Positions 26,446-35,665 of a stretch of 64,000 bases of DNA are shown here, piece after piece. A model generated the notes under the pieces. That model made no database searches, was not told the DNA's origin, and worked only from the letters and a program-made list of their open reading frames with translations. The stretch comes from Clostridia bacterium (GTDB lineage: Bacteria; Bacillota_A; Clostridia; Oscillospirales; CAG-272): positions 1-64,000 of the forward strand of contig JAFTRQ010000203.1 of the NCBI GenBank assembly GCA_017462125.1, in the 5' to 3' direction. Made by a program: the position numbers and the translations under genes. The first letter of the stretch is position 1, and every line of letters begins with the position of its first letter.

Positions 26446-27933
26446 TTACGGGAGCTTGGAGGCAAGTGTCATCAATTTTTTCAGCTTCTTGTTTACGGTA
26501 GATTCCTTGCTGGCAATGAAGGATCCAATGTTTTGTGTGCTGTTTTCAAAGGTTAAATAAGGAACCACGTAGAGGATCTGCGTATCGGTCATAGAGCTGT
26601 AATAGGTTTGGGCGATATCGGAGCAAAGTCCATCCCAAACGATCTCAAGCATCTTCTGGTCGATAGGAGAGTCGGCAACCTGCTTTCCGAGAAGCTTATT
26701 ATAAAATGCGTTGTTGACCTCGGCACTGTAGAAGGTCATCATTTCCAGCGTGTCGCCGATCAATGCAGGATCTCTCATATAGGAGGGAACACAAAGGTAA
26801 CCTCCCCACTGAAGTGAACGGTAGCCAACGTCCTTCTGTGCTTCTTCATACATAGGATAGGGAAGAACACCGAAGTTGATATCATAATTCAAATAACCGG
26901 GCAGATGGTTGGTGGGAGAGAGGGAAAGAAGTGCCTTGCCGGCATAGAAGTTGACGTCGTTTCCGGATCTCATTTTCCAAAACCAAGCGCAATCGGATTT
27001 TACCAGATTGCCGATCTTTTCAATGACATCGGTGGTTTTTGCCTTATTTACTTCATTGAATACCGATAACTCGTAGTCACCTGCGGCGTTTATTTCGATG
27101 ATATTGATATTGCTGGAATGCAAAAATCCGCAGAATGCGATATCGTGCAGACCAACGATGCCGAATGTGTCGTCCTTGGTCTTGCCGTCGCTGGTTTCAT
27201 CAACGTATACCATATTGGCAATAGAGATCATCTGATCAAGAGTCCAATGGTAGTTTTCAACCATTTCATATACGGATTCTTCCATTGAATCCTCATACTT
27301 TGCCATCATATCCTTGTTAAAGGCAACGACGTGCGTGTAGAGAATATTGAAATCGCTAAATCCAAGGTACATACGGTCGTTGATAGAGATGCTTTCCATC
27401 ACGCTGGAATTCCAGTAATCTGCATTCAGATTAAGTCCTTCGATATTCTTGAAGTCGGTCAGATAGTTTTCTGTTACGAAGCCATCGATTCCGTGATATA
27501 CGTGAGTCAGAAGCGTGTCGACAGAGCCGTCCTTGTTCTTGACCGCGGTTTTAAAGGGCTCAATGTAGCTGCTGGAATTTCCTACGGGAGTGGCGAGAAT
27601 TTCGACGCCGAGATAATCCTTGACCTTCACCTGACGGTTGTAGATTGCCTGAGAGAGAACGTCGTTGCTGCTCTCCTCAACCCAATAAAAATCTATGGGG
27701 TTGGAATCGGTATGAATCGTGATGAAGAAGGAATCGTTATAGTCGTTTTTCTTTATGTCAGGGAAAAACGTGGTTTCAAGTTCTGTTTTGGCTTCTGTCG
27801 AAGTGTCTACCGTTGTCGCCTCGGATGATTCCTGCACGGTTTCCTGCGTGTCGCTGTTGTCACAAGCGACAAAGCAAGAGAGAACTATAAGAAGAGCGAG
27901 AATCAAGGAGATAATTTTCAAATATGCTTTCAT
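26446..27933 (-). CDS. solute-binding lipoprotein, array paralog 1
   Basis: A 495-residue exported lipoprotein with lipidated C24 (in CFVACDN), a Ser/Thr/Glu-rich linker to about residue 55, then an extracellular family-1 solute-binding fold. Fold landmarks are FYWVEESSNDVLSQAIY, LNADYWNSSV, LGFSDFNI, VVAFNKDMM, YHWTLDQM, DDTFGIVG and SLQWGGYLCVPSY. Carbohydrate-specific ABC receptors share the ADYW, fNK and WTLD segments. It has its own promoter and terminator; no permease or ATPase gene is nearby. It is one of seven paralogs here and most like paralog 3 (29865-31355). The ligand is unknown, probably a sugar. Confidence 0.88.
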   Translation of the reverse strand: MKAYLKIISLILALLIVLSCFVACDNSDTQETVQESSEATTVDTSTEAKTELETTFFPDIKKNDYNDSFFITIHTDSNPIDFYWVEESSNDVLSQAIYNRQVKVKDYLGVEILATPVGNSSSYIEPFKTAVKNKDGSVDTLLTHVYHGIDGFVTENYLTDFKNIEGLNLNADYWNSSVMESISINDRMYLGFSDFNILYTHVVAFNKDMMAKYEDSMEESVYEMVENYHWTLDQMISIANMVYVDETSDGKTKDDTFGIVGLHDIAFCGFLHSSNINIIEINAAGDYELSVFNEVNKAKTTDVIEKIGNLVKSDCAWFWKMRSGNDVNFYAGKALLSLSPTNHLPGYLNYDINFGVLPYPMYEEAQKDVGYRSLQWGGYLCVPSYMRDPALIGDTLEMMTFYSAEVNNAFYNKLLGKQVADSPIDQKMLEIVWDGLCSDIAQTYYSSMTDTQILYVVPYLTFENSTQNIGSFIASKESTVNKKLKKLMTLASKLP

Positions 27934-27969
27934 ACTGTTTCCCTTTCTGTAATTGATATTAACATTTAT

Positions 27970-27998
27970 ATTATATCAAAGTATTTGCGGCTTGTCAA
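27970..27998 (-). promoter_or_regulatory. consensus promoter of SBP paralog 1
   Basis: TTGACA (27993-27998), a 17-nt spacer and TATAAT (27970-27975) on the minus strand, about 37 nt before the start codon. Confidence 0.88.
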
Positions 27999-28042
27999 GA
28001 AAAATAAAGTTGAAGATCAGTTTTTTGCCTCGCATATCAAAA

Positions 28043-28072
28043 AGCACCCCTCCGCCAAAGCGAAGGGATGCG
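28043..28072 (-). terminator. terminator after SBP paralog 2
   Basis: A GC-rich stem (GCACCCCTCCGC with GCGAAGGGATGC, two mismatches), followed on the minus strand by a T run, sits just after the stop at 28079. Confidence 0.7.
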
Positions 28073-28078
28073 AATTGA

Positions 28079-29563
28079 TTATTTACCCATTTTATCAAGA
28101 AGCGTAAAGAATTTATCGATCTGCTTGTTTACAGATTTTTCAATACGTGCCACAAAGGAGGCAATGTTTTCCGTAGCGTCGGGGAATGTTGTGTAGGGAA
28201 TGATATGGAATACCTGTGTATCCATATAGATGCTGTAGAAGGTCTGTGTGAAGTCTGTACCGATACCGTCCCAAACGATCTCAAGCATTCTGGTATCGTC
28301 GGGAGTGTCAGATGCCTGCTTACCAAGGATCTTCTCGTAGAAGGTGGTGTTAACGTCCTTGCTGTAGAAAGACATTACCTCAAGTGTGTCGCCGACCATA
28401 GTGGGCTGCTCAACGTAAGAGGGGATGCAGAGGTAACCGCCCCACTGAAGGGTACGGTAGCCAACGTCCTTCTGATTTTCATCGTACATAGGATAGGGAA
28501 GAACTCCAAAGCTGAGGTCCTGTGTGGAGTAATAGGGAAGCTGATATGTGGAGCAGAGAGTCATCAGCACGCGTTGGCTGGGCAGATTGAGAGTCTCGGA
28601 ACTGTTATACTTCCAGAACCAAGCGCAATTGGATTTTGCAAGATTCTGAAGCTTTTCAACGATATCGGTGGTTTTTGCTCTGTTCACGTCATTGTAGATT
28701 GCAAGCTGGTATTTGCCCTCTTCATTGGGGGCGATCATCTGGATATCAAATGCCAGAGGGAAGCTGCTGAAGGGCGCGTTATGCTCGGCGCTGATGCCAA
28801 AGGTATCGTCAAGTGTCTTGCCGTCACCTGTTGCGTCGATGTAAACGAGATTTGCGAGGCTGATCATCTTGTCGAGGGTCCAATGATAGTTGTCTACCAT
28901 CTCGTAGACCGATTCATCGAGAGCGTCATCATATTTGTCAAGGATGTCCTTGTTGAAGGCAACTACGAATGCACGCAGAATATTGAAGTCACTCATACCA
29001 AGGTAGTAATGGCCGTTGATCGCAACGTCCTCCATGATCTGGGTGTACCAATAGTCTGCCGTTATGTTGATCTGAGCGTAATCGTTGTAGTCTGCAAGAT
29101 AGTTTCCGGTAATAAAGCCGTCGATTCCGTGGTACTGATGCGTCATCAAGGCATCTACGGAGCCGTCCTTGTTCTTGATTGCGTTTTTGAAGGGCTCGGC
29201 ATATTCGAGAGATGCAATGGTCTCTGTAGCGATCAGATTTACGCCAAGATATTCACGCACCTTCTGCTGACGGGCATAGATCGCCTGGGACATCGCGTCG
29301 TTGGAGCTCTCCTCTACCCAATGGTATTCCATAAAGCTGGCGGTGGGCATAATGGAGAGGAAAAAATCGGTATTGTAATCTGTGCGCTCGATTGCGGGGA
29401 CATATTCGGTCTCCGCTTCCGTTGCAGCGGCGGTGTCCGTGCTTTCGGAGACAGGAGCGCTTGTGTCAATTGTTTCTTCCTCGCCACTGTCGCAGGAAGC
29501 AAAGCAGGAGATCAGCATGATCAAAGCAAGAAAGAGGGATATGAGCTTGAAATGTTTTTTCAT
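28079..29563 (-). CDS. solute-binding lipoprotein, array paralog 2
   Basis: A 494-residue lipoprotein (C24 in CFASCDS) with the family frame: YHWVEESSNDAMSQAIY, ITADYWYTQI, LGMSDFNI, YHWTLDKM, DDTFGIS and TLQWGGYLCIPSY. It differs from paralogs 1 and 3 in the middle (PFSSFPLAFDIQMI replaces CGFLH), suggesting different ligand specificity. The start is set at ATG 29563; a GTG at 29575 directly after AAAGGTA is possible. It is monocistronic with a perfect promoter. Codon choice looks adapted to high expression. Confidence 0.87.
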   Translation of the reverse strand: MKKHFKLISLFLALIMLISCFASCDSGEEETIDTSAPVSESTDTAAATEAETEYVPAIERTDYNTDFFLSIMPTASFMEYHWVEESSNDAMSQAIYARQQKVREYLGVNLIATETIASLEYAEPFKNAIKNKDGSVDALMTHQYHGIDGFITGNYLADYNDYAQINITADYWYTQIMEDVAINGHYYLGMSDFNILRAFVVAFNKDILDKYDDALDESVYEMVDNYHWTLDKMISLANLVYIDATGDGKTLDDTFGISAEHNAPFSSFPLAFDIQMIAPNEEGKYQLAIYNDVNRAKTTDIVEKLQNLAKSNCAWFWKYNSSETLNLPSQRVLMTLCSTYQLPYYSTQDLSFGVLPYPMYDENQKDVGYRTLQWGGYLCIPSYVEQPTMVGDTLEVMSFYSKDVNTTFYEKILGKQASDTPDDTRMLEIVWDGIGTDFTQTFYSIYMDTQVFHIIPYTTFPDATENIASFVARIEKSVNKQIDKFFTLLDKMGK

Positions 29564-29599
29564 GAATTTCAACACTACCTTTCATAATAATATAAATAA

Positions 29600-29628
29600 A
29601 TTATAACACGACTTAATTGCCGTGTCAA
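29600..29628 (-). promoter_or_regulatory. consensus promoter of SBP paralog 2
   Basis: TTGACA (29623-29628), a 17-nt spacer and TATAAT (29600-29605) on the minus strand. Confidence 0.88.
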
Positions 29629-29789
29629 GCACGAGAAGGTAAAAATAAACAATTTTACAGCACAAAAAACAGATCAAATTGTAGAAAAGGGGCTGATTCG
29701 GTCAGATTCGGAAGGTGTGAGGTTGTTTTCAACGGCGCACACAGGGGCAAGTCGGAGAGCGAAGCGCGACCGGAAACTGCAAAAAAGAG

Positions 29790-29820
29790 GAAAACCGCCG
29801 AGTATTTTTCGGCGGTTTTC
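29790..29820 (-). terminator. terminator after SBP paralog 3
   Basis: GAAAACCGCCGA and TCGGCGGTTTTC flank a short loop 44 bp after the stop at 29865 on the minus strand. The stem has A/T flanks on both sides. Confidence 0.75.
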
Positions 29821-29864
29821 AATGCTGGGCTTTTGTTCTTCGCTTTATGAGCCGTCACGTGGGA

Positions 29865-31355
29865 TCATTGCAGCTTGGATACCAGCTGAATAAATTTGTT
29901 GATTTTTTTGTTGATAGTGGATTCCTTGCTGGCGATGAAGGACGCAATATTGGGAGTTGTATCCTCATACGTGAGATAGGGAACGATATACAAGATCTGC
30001 GTGTCGAGGATCGCGCTGTAATAGGACTGTGCGAAGTCTGTGCAAAGGCTGTCCCATACGATCTCAAGCATTCTTCTGTCATCGGGAGAGTCGGATGCTT
30101 GCTTGCCCAGCAGCTTGTCGTAGAATGCGTTGTTCACGTCCGCGCTGAAGAAGGAGAGCATTTCCAGCGTGTCACCAACAAGCTCGGGGCTGGTGACGTA
30201 GGAGGGAATACAGATGTAGCCGCCCCACTGAAGGGAACGGTAGCCCGTGTCCTTTTGATTTTCATCATACATCGGATAGGGAAGAACACCGAAGCTGATA
30301 TCGTAGTTGGGGTAGGAGGGGAGCATTCCCTTGGTGTCGGAAAGCGCGAAAAGAACCTTACCCGAGACGAAGCTGACGGTGTCGCTTGCCTGATATTTCC
30401 AGAACCATGCGCAGTCAGACTTGGCAAGGTTGTGGATCTTTTCGATAATGTCGGTGGTTTTTGCCTTGTTGACGTCGCTGTATGCGGAAAGGATATATTC
30501 GCCCTTTTCATCGGGCTCGATAATGTTTATATTGCAAGCGTGCAAGAATCCGCAAAAGGCGATATCCTGACATCCGATGATTCCGAATGTGTCGTCGATC
30601 GTTTGGCCGTCGCTACCCTCGTCGATGTAGACAAGGTTGGCAATGCTGATCATCTGATCCAGCGTCCAGCTGTAGTTGTCGACCATGCTGTAAACCGATT
30701 CGCCAAGCGCGTCTCCGTATTTGTCCATCATATCCTTGTTGAAGGCGATCACAAAGGTCCACAGAATGTTGAAATCGCTTTTGCCAAGATACATCCTGCC
30801 GTTTATGGAGGCTTCCTCCATAATGTCAAGATCCCAATAATCCGCGCTCAGATTGATCTGGGAGTAGTCGTTAAAATCTGCAAGATAGTTTCCTGAAATA
30901 AAGCCGTCGATTCCGTGATATACGTGGCTTAAAAGCGTATCAACGGAGCCGTCCTTGTTTTTGACTGCGTTTTTAAAGGGATCAACGTAATTTCTGCTTG
31001 TTTCGGTCACGGTTCCGAGGATCTCCACGCCAAGGTAATCGTAGATCCTTTGCTGACGGTCATAGATCGCTTGCGACATAACGTCGTTTTCGCTTTCCTC
31101 GACCCAGTGATATTTAACGGGGTTGTTATCGGGATGGATAGACAGGAAAAACTCGGAATCATAGTTTTTTTCTTCTATCGCGGGGGTGTATTCGGTCTCG
31201 GCTTCCACGGTCACGGTATCTGTGGCATCCGTGCCTTCGGAGATCGGCACATTGGTTTCAACCGTTTGCTCCTCGGCGCTGTCGCAGGAGACAACACAGG
31301 AGATCAGCATAATCAAAGCGAGAGTCAAGGAAATGAGCTTCAAATATTTTTTCAT
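29865..31355 (-). CDS. solute-binding lipoprotein, array paralog 3
   Basis: A 496-residue lipoprotein (C24 in CVVSCDS) with the array fold: YHWVEESENDVMSQAIY, LSADYWDLDI, LGKSDFNI, YSWTLDQM, DDTFGIIG, CGFLHACNI and SLQWGGYICIPSY. The central CGFLH segment and DCAWFWK agree with paralog 1, so these two probably share a ligand type. The ATG at 31355 is used, though a GTG four codons upstream lies right behind AAAGGTA. It is monocistronic. Confidence 0.88.
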   Translation of the reverse strand: MKKYLKLISLTLALIMLISCVVSCDSAEEQTVETNVPISEGTDATDTVTVEAETEYTPAIEEKNYDSEFFLSIHPDNNPVKYHWVEESENDVMSQAIYDRQQRIYDYLGVEILGTVTETSRNYVDPFKNAVKNKDGSVDTLLSHVYHGIDGFISGNYLADFNDYSQINLSADYWDLDIMEEASINGRMYLGKSDFNILWTFVIAFNKDMMDKYGDALGESVYSMVDNYSWTLDQMISIANLVYIDEGSDGQTIDDTFGIIGCQDIAFCGFLHACNINIIEPDEKGEYILSAYSDVNKAKTTDIIEKIHNLAKSDCAWFWKYQASDTVSFVSGKVLFALSDTKGMLPSYPNYDISFGVLPYPMYDENQKDTGYRSLQWGGYICIPSYVTSPELVGDTLEMLSFFSADVNNAFYDKLLGKQASDSPDDRRMLEIVWDSLCTDFAQSYYSAILDTQILYIVPYLTYEDTTPNIASFIASKESTINKKINKFIQLVSKLQ

Positions 31356-31390
31356 GAGCCTTAACACTACCTTTCATTGAGATTAATTTG

Positions 31391-31420
31391 ATTATAGCAT
31401 AGCGTAAAGGATCTTGTCAA
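31391..31420 (-). promoter_or_regulatory. promoter of SBP paralog 3
   Basis: TTGACA (31415-31420), an 18-nt spacer and TATAAT (31391-31396) on the minus strand. Confidence 0.85.
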
Positions 31421-31465
31421 GCACTATTTTGCCGAAAACGTGACGCACGGCTATCATAACAGAGA

Positions 31466-31499
31466 CCCCCTCTCCGCGTTTTGCGAGGCGAAGAGGGGG
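31466..31499 (-). terminator. terminator after SBP paralog 4
   Basis: CCCCCTCT (31466-31473) pairs with AGAGGGGG (31492-31499), with a further CGC/GCG step inside, just after the stop at 31506. Confidence 0.75.
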
Positions 31500-31505
31500 A
31501 ATGCG

Positions 31506-32996
31506 TTATTTTTTCAGCTTTTCCACCGAGAGTATGAATTTCTCTATCTTTTTATTGAGCGAGGATTCCTTGGCGGCTACAAAGGATGCAACGCTTTGCG
31601 TAGCGTTCTCGGGGGTTAATTTGGGCATCAGGTGGAAGATCTCGGTATCGATGAACGCGCCGTAGAAGGTCTGGGCGAAGTCGGTTCCTATACCTTCCCA
31701 AACGATCTCAAGCATTCTGGAATCATCGGGTACGTCGGCGACCTGCTTGCCAAGAAGCTTTTCATAGAAGGTAACGTTGACGTCCTTACTGAAGAAGGAG
31801 AGCACCTCAAGGGTATCACCCACCATTTCGGGATTGCTGACGTAAGAGGGGATACAGGTGAATCCGCCGAACTGAAGGGAACGGTAGCCCACGTCCTTTT
31901 GCTCTTCGTCGTACATCGGATAAGGAAGAACACCGAAGCTGATGTCATAGTTGAGATAATAGGGAAGTCTGTTGGTGTTGGACAGGATCATCAACGATCT
32001 GCCGGATTGGAAATCAACGGCGTCGGGGCTTGCCCAAGGCCAAAACCAGGCGCTATCGGATTTGGAGAGCTCGTGAAGCTTTTCGACGATGGCTGTGGTC
32101 TTTTCCTTGTTGATCTCGTTGAATACCGAGAGGACGTAGTCGCCTTCCTCGTTAGGAGAGATCATACTGACGTTGCCTGCCAGCAAGAATCCGCATACTG
32201 CGGCATCCTGCTCACCAATAATGCCGAAGGTGTCGTCAATGGTCTGACCGTTGCCTGTTTCATCGACGTATACGAGATTTGCCAGGCTGATCATCCGGTC
32301 CAGAGTCCATGTGTAATTGTCCACCATCTCATAGACCGATTGCTCCATTGCGTCATCGTACTTATCCATCATCTCCTTATTGAAAAGGATCACGTAGGTG
32401 CATAGAATATTGAAATCGCTCTTTCCAAGGAACATGGATCCGCTGATCTCCACGGCCTCCATAATGTCCCGATTCCAATAATCTGCGTTCAGATTGATCT
32501 GCGTATAGTCGTTATAATCAGCCACGTAGTTTCCGGAAATAAAGGCGTCAATACCGTGATAATGATGGGTCAGAACGGTATCCACCGAGCCGTCCTTGTT
32601 TTTTACGGCGATCTTGAAGGGATCGATGTAGGTCTTGCTGGTTCCAACCTTTGTGCCGACGATCTTGACACCGAGATATTCCTCGACCAATTGCTGTCTG
32701 TTGTAGATCGCTTGAGACAAGGCATCGTTGTCGCTTTCCTCAACCCAATGGTATTCAAAATAGTTGGAGTCGGGCTGTACGGAAAGGTAGAATTCAGCGT
32801 TGTAATCGGTTTTTGCAACGTCGGGTGCATATTCGGTCTCGGTTTCCGACGCTTCGGTAGCGGGCGCTTCGGTGCCGACGGTTGCAGACTCGCCCGAGGC
32901 AGTAGTATCATCCTCGCTTCCGTCACAGGCCGTGAAGCATGGGAGGAGCATCAGTATTGTGAGGAGAACAGAGAGGACTTTGACATACGTTTTCAT
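31506..32996 (-). CDS. solute-binding lipoprotein, array paralog 4
   Basis: A 496-residue lipoprotein (C24 in CFTACDG) with the family landmarks YHWVEESDNDALSQAIY, LNADYWNRDI, LGKSDFNI, YTWTLDRM, DDTFGIIG and SLQFGGFTCIPSY. The central segment reads CGFLLAGNVSMI and the radical-pair region DSAWFWPW, both different from paralogs 1-3. ATG 32996 is chosen; a TTG at 33008 is the alternative. It has its own promoter and terminator. Confidence 0.88.
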   Translation of the reverse strand: MKTYVKVLSVLLTILMLLPCFTACDGSEDDTTASGESATVGTEAPATEASETETEYAPDVAKTDYNAEFYLSVQPDSNYFEYHWVEESDNDALSQAIYNRQQLVEEYLGVKIVGTKVGTSKTYIDPFKIAVKNKDGSVDTVLTHHYHGIDAFISGNYVADYNDYTQINLNADYWNRDIMEAVEISGSMFLGKSDFNILCTYVILFNKEMMDKYDDAMEQSVYEMVDNYTWTLDRMISLANLVYVDETGNGQTIDDTFGIIGEQDAAVCGFLLAGNVSMISPNEEGDYVLSVFNEINKEKTTAIVEKLHELSKSDSAWFWPWASPDAVDFQSGRSLMILSNTNRLPYYLNYDISFGVLPYPMYDEEQKDVGYRSLQFGGFTCIPSYVSNPEMVGDTLEVLSFFSKDVNVTFYEKLLGKQVADVPDDSRMLEIVWEGIGTDFAQTFYGAFIDTEIFHLMPKLTPENATQSVASFVAAKESSLNKKIEKFILSVEKLKK

Positions 32997-33032
32997 ACTA
33001 TTTTCCAACTTTCATATATATTTGATAATACG

Positions 33033-33061
33033 ATTATAACACGAAAAAAACATACTGTCAA
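33033..33061 (-). promoter_or_regulatory. consensus promoter of SBP paralog 4
   Basis: TTGACA (33056-33061), a 17-nt spacer and TATAAT (33033-33038) on the minus strand. Confidence 0.88.
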
Positions 33062-33148
33062 GTGTCGGATGCCAACGTTGCCATTCTTTCGCTTCTCGCG
33101 GTACTCTGCGTTTGTACCGTTATGAAGACGGTTATGAGAAGGGTACGC

Positions 33149-34633
33149 TTATTTGCCATAGTTTTTTTCAACCCTTTTTTCGAACTTTTCCAGAGTACTG
33201 TTGCCCGTGCGTTCTGCGCCGGCTATATAGGAGGCGAGATTCTGTCCGGATTCGGGCCAGGTGACCGTTGGCAGGATAAACAGGATCCTTGCCGCTTCAT
33301 CCGAGAAGGTCTGACCGAAGTCGGTGCAAACGCTTTCCCAAATAATGTCCAGCATCTGCTTGTCGTCCGGAACGTCTGCGACCTGCTTGCCGAGCATCTT
33401 CTCGTAAAAGGTGATCTTTACGTCGTCGCTGTAAAAGGCAAGCACCTCAAGCGTTTCACCTACCATAAGCTCATTTTCAAGATAGGTGGGGATGCAGAGG
33501 TAACCGCCCCATTGGAGGGATTGGTAGCCGACGGTATCCTTTTGTGCCTCGTCCCACATAGGATAGGGGAGTACGCCGAAGGAAATATCATAATCAAGGA
33601 AGCTTACAAGTCCGTAGGTTGATTCCAGGAAGAGAAGCACGCGGCCCGAGGTAAAGGGAACGGATGTGACAGACGTGGTCATATAATCCAGATAGGCATT
33701 GTCAGACGTTGTCAGTGCGGTCAGCATATCCACAAGCGCGGAGGTCTTCTCCTTGTTCAGCTCGTTCATTACCGAGATCTTATGGGCGCCGGATTCATCA
33801 ACGTCGACCAGCTTGATACCGCAAGCCTGCATAAAGCCGATCCACGGTACCCATTGACGGCCCGCGAGACCGAAGGTGTCGTCCACCGTTTTGCCGTCGG
33901 AGGTAGCGTCGATATACACAAGGTTAACGATCTCGATCATTTTGTCAAGAGTCCAGGTGTTGTTTCGAACACGGTCGTAAAGAGGAACGTCGATGGCATC
34001 GGCATATTGATCCATCATGGTTTTGTTAAAGGCTACGACGTTTGTGTAAAGAATGTTAAAGTCGCTGAAGCCGAGAAAATGGTGATCGGCGATCGCCAGG
34101 GAATCCATAAAGTCAAGATTCCAATACGAGCTGTTCAGATCAATTCCCGACATATCATCAAAGGAGCGGAGATATCCCTCGGAAACAATGCCTGCAACAC
34201 CCGTGTTGGAGTGGGAGAGCAGCGTATCAACCGAGCCGTCCTTGTTTTTGACTGCGGTTTTGAAGGGTGTGACGTAGGTCATATGGTTGAGACCGGCGCC
34301 AACGTTTATGATTTCAACGCCCAACCACTCGTACAGCTTTTGCTGACGCGCAAAGACTGCCTCGCTCATCGCGCTGTTGTCGCTTTCCTCGACCCAATAG
34401 TAATCAGGCGGATTGACGTCAGACAGAATCGACAGATAAAATTCAGCGCCGTAGTCCTTTTTTTCAACCGCACCGGGAGTTGCCTCGGTCACAGCCTCGG
34501 TTTGCGTCTCGCTGACGGTCTCGAGCGCCGAATCGGTCTCGGTTGCAGTCTCCTTGCCGCTGTCGCAGGCCGCAAGAGTTGGGATCACCAGGGCAATTGC
34601 CAATAGAAACGAAATAAGCTTAATGTTTTTCAT
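33149..34633 (-). CDS. solute-binding lipoprotein, array paralog 5
   Basis: A 494-residue lipoprotein (C23 in TLAACDSG) and the most divergent member of the first block. YYWVEESDNSAMSEAVF, LNSSYWNLDF, LGFSDFNI, NTWTLDKM, DDTFGLAG and SLQWGGYLCIPTY keep the family frame. The middle (VPWIGFMQACGIKLV) resembles paralogs 6 and 7 more than 1-4. The start is ATG 34633 behind AAAGGT; the open frame continues upstream only by chance. It is the first gene after the AraC regulator on this strand, but it has a separate promoter. No clear terminator was seen. Confidence 0.87.
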   Translation of the reverse strand: MKNIKLISFLLAIALVIPTLAACDSGKETATETDSALETVSETQTEAVTEATPGAVEKKDYGAEFYLSILSDVNPPDYYWVEESDNSAMSEAVFARQQKLYEWLGVEIINVGAGLNHMTYVTPFKTAVKNKDGSVDTLLSHSNTGVAGIVSEGYLRSFDDMSGIDLNSSYWNLDFMDSLAIADHHFLGFSDFNILYTNVVAFNKTMMDQYADAIDVPLYDRVRNNTWTLDKMIEIVNLVYIDATSDGKTVDDTFGLAGRQWVPWIGFMQACGIKLVDVDESGAHKISVMNELNKEKTSALVDMLTALTTSDNAYLDYMTTSVTSVPFTSGRVLLFLESTYGLVSFLDYDISFGVLPYPMWDEAQKDTVGYQSLQWGGYLCIPTYLENELMVGETLEVLAFYSDDVKITFYEKMLGKQVADVPDDKQMLDIIWESVCTDFGQTFSDEAARILFILPTVTWPESGQNLASYIAGAERTGNSTLEKFEKRVEKNYGK

Positions 34634-34676
34634 TTTGTGTAACCTTTCTGTGTCGAAAATAGAATTGAAGAAATAT

Positions 34677-34705
34677 ATTGTACACGACGGAGATTCCGTT
34701 GTAAA
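34677..34705 (-). promoter_or_regulatory. promoter of SBP paralog 5
   Basis: TTTACA (34700-34705), a 17-nt spacer and TACAAT (34677-34682) on the minus strand. It lies between the AraC stop and the gene, so paralog 5 is not strictly in the AraC operon. Confidence 0.75.
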
Positions 34706-34728
34706 TAAAAATTTATAGGACATTAAAA

Positions 34729-35505
34729 TCAGGGATTGATCCGCTTCTTGTATTCGGATGGCGTGATCCCAACACTTTTTTTGAAAACACGGCAAAAATA
34801 GGAGACCGAAGAGAATCCGCAACGCTCGGCAACGTCCACAGGAGAGAGGTATTCTGCCGTCAGCAGCTCCTTGGCGCGGGCGATGCGGCAATCGGTAATG
34901 AACTTTGCGGGAGAAACTCCCATTACCGATTTAAAGAGCTTTCGGAAATAGACCTCACTCATTTCCGCGCGAACGGCAAGGCTGTATATGCTTGGCGGGT
35001 TCTGCGGATCTTTCGATATCGTCGTAATTGCCTCATCTATCTTTTCCCGCAAGCCGTTTGGCAGATAACTGTTTTTTTGAGACAGAATCAGATCGTTGTA
35101 AATATGATAGAGCAGAGCGGTTTTGTATGTAAGGGTCGTTCTGGTGCTGTCCTTCAGCGTTTGGAAAAACAGCCCTTCGGTTTTATCGGTGTTTTTCAGC
35201 TTGAAAACGTTGCTGGCACGTGCGCCCTCGCAATCAAAGAAAAAATTGATACAGACAAAATCATATCTTTCAAGCACGTCCATTTTGTAGACCGCGCCGT
35301 GAGCAAGGTAGAGCAGATCTCCTGCCGAAGCCTTGAAGCTTCGGTTATCATCCCGCAGAGTATATTTGCAAGAGCCCCCGAGAATGTAGACGAAGGCATC
35401 GCAGTACCTTGGGCGACAATAAGGAATCTTTCGTGGGGCAATATAGTCCTGGTGTACTCCCTCGAAGCATTTGACGTAAAGCTCATTTTTTGAAATGTCA
35501 ATCAA
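34729..35505 (-). CDS. AraC-family regulator divergent from the glycyl-radical enzyme
   Basis: A 258-residue regulator with an N-terminal cupin-like sensor (about 1-120; YRLPR-type region, GDLLYLAHG) and a C-terminal AraC double HTH (about 155-258, including VAERCGFSSVSYFCRVFKKSVG). The start is the TTG at 35505, since no in-frame ATG lies near. The start codon falls in one arm of a perfect 12-bp inverted repeat that also overlaps the promoter. It diverges from the glycyl-radical enzyme and its activase and likely controls them, perhaps also the SBP genes. The inducer is unknown. Confidence 0.85.
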   Translation of the reverse strand: MIDISKNELYVKCFEGVHQDYIAPRKIPYCRPRYCDAFVYILGGSCKYTLRDDNRSFKASAGDLLYLAHGAVYKMDVLERYDFVCINFFFDCEGARASNVFKLKNTDKTEGLFFQTLKDSTRTTLTYKTALLYHIYNDLILSQKNSYLPNGLREKIDEAITTISKDPQNPPSIYSLAVRAEMSEVYFRKLFKSVMGVSPAKFITDCRIARAKELLTAEYLSPVDVAERCGFSSVSYFCRVFKKSVGITPSEYKKRINP

Positions 35506-35558
35506 AGAAAATCACCGCCCTTTTCTTTGATTTTAACACTTTTTCCAGAAAAAATCAA
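35500..35558 (-). promoter_or_regulatory. promoter and overlapping palindrome of the second AraC gene
   Basis: On the minus strand, TTGATT (35553-35558) and TAAAAT (35530-35535) have a 17-nt spacer. Overlapping the -10, the transcription start and the TTG codon is a perfect inverted repeat, AATCAAAGAAAA (35500-35511) with TTTTCTTTGATT (35521-35532). It may be an autoregulatory operator or a translation-blocking hairpin. Confidence 0.6.
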
Positions 35559-35609
35559 GGATTTTGAAAAAATAGTGTTTCGAAAAGTGCAATAATATTG
35601 TTTTCTGAC

Positions 35610-35638
35610 TTTACAATCTGCCCTTTGTGTCGTATAAT
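35610..35638 (+). promoter_or_regulatory. promoter of the glycyl-radical enzyme operon
   Basis: TTTACA (35610-35615), a 17-nt spacer and TATAAT (35633-35638) lie 27 nt before the start codon. They leave about 50 bp to the divergent AraC promoter for regulator binding. Confidence 0.82.
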
Positions 35639-35665
35639 GGAGTCAGAAAGCCTTGGAGGTGCGTT

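Larger units (their letters stand above)
29564..29864 (-). other. intergenic region between SBP paralogs 2 and 3
   Basis: No gene is seen in this 301-bp gap. It holds the promoter of paralog 2 (29600-29628) and the terminator of paralog 3 (29790-29820). The 160 bp between them show no recognisable feature. Confidence 0.6.

Noticed and set aside
28205..29587. Long open frame on the plus strand (about 460 codons) antisense to receptor paralog 2; similar plus-strand frames at 29847-30896, 31632-32405, 38767-40302, 40830-41912 and 45617-47251
   Set aside because: They are opposite clear lipoprotein or enzyme genes with promoters, ribosome sites and signal peptides. Their products have no recognisable domains, and they arise from codon bias of the sense gene.
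34634..34891. 86-residue N-terminal extension of receptor paralog 5
   Set aside because: It crosses the promoter and the AraC gene's end; a lipoprotein signal begins at the ATG 34633 behind AAAGGT.
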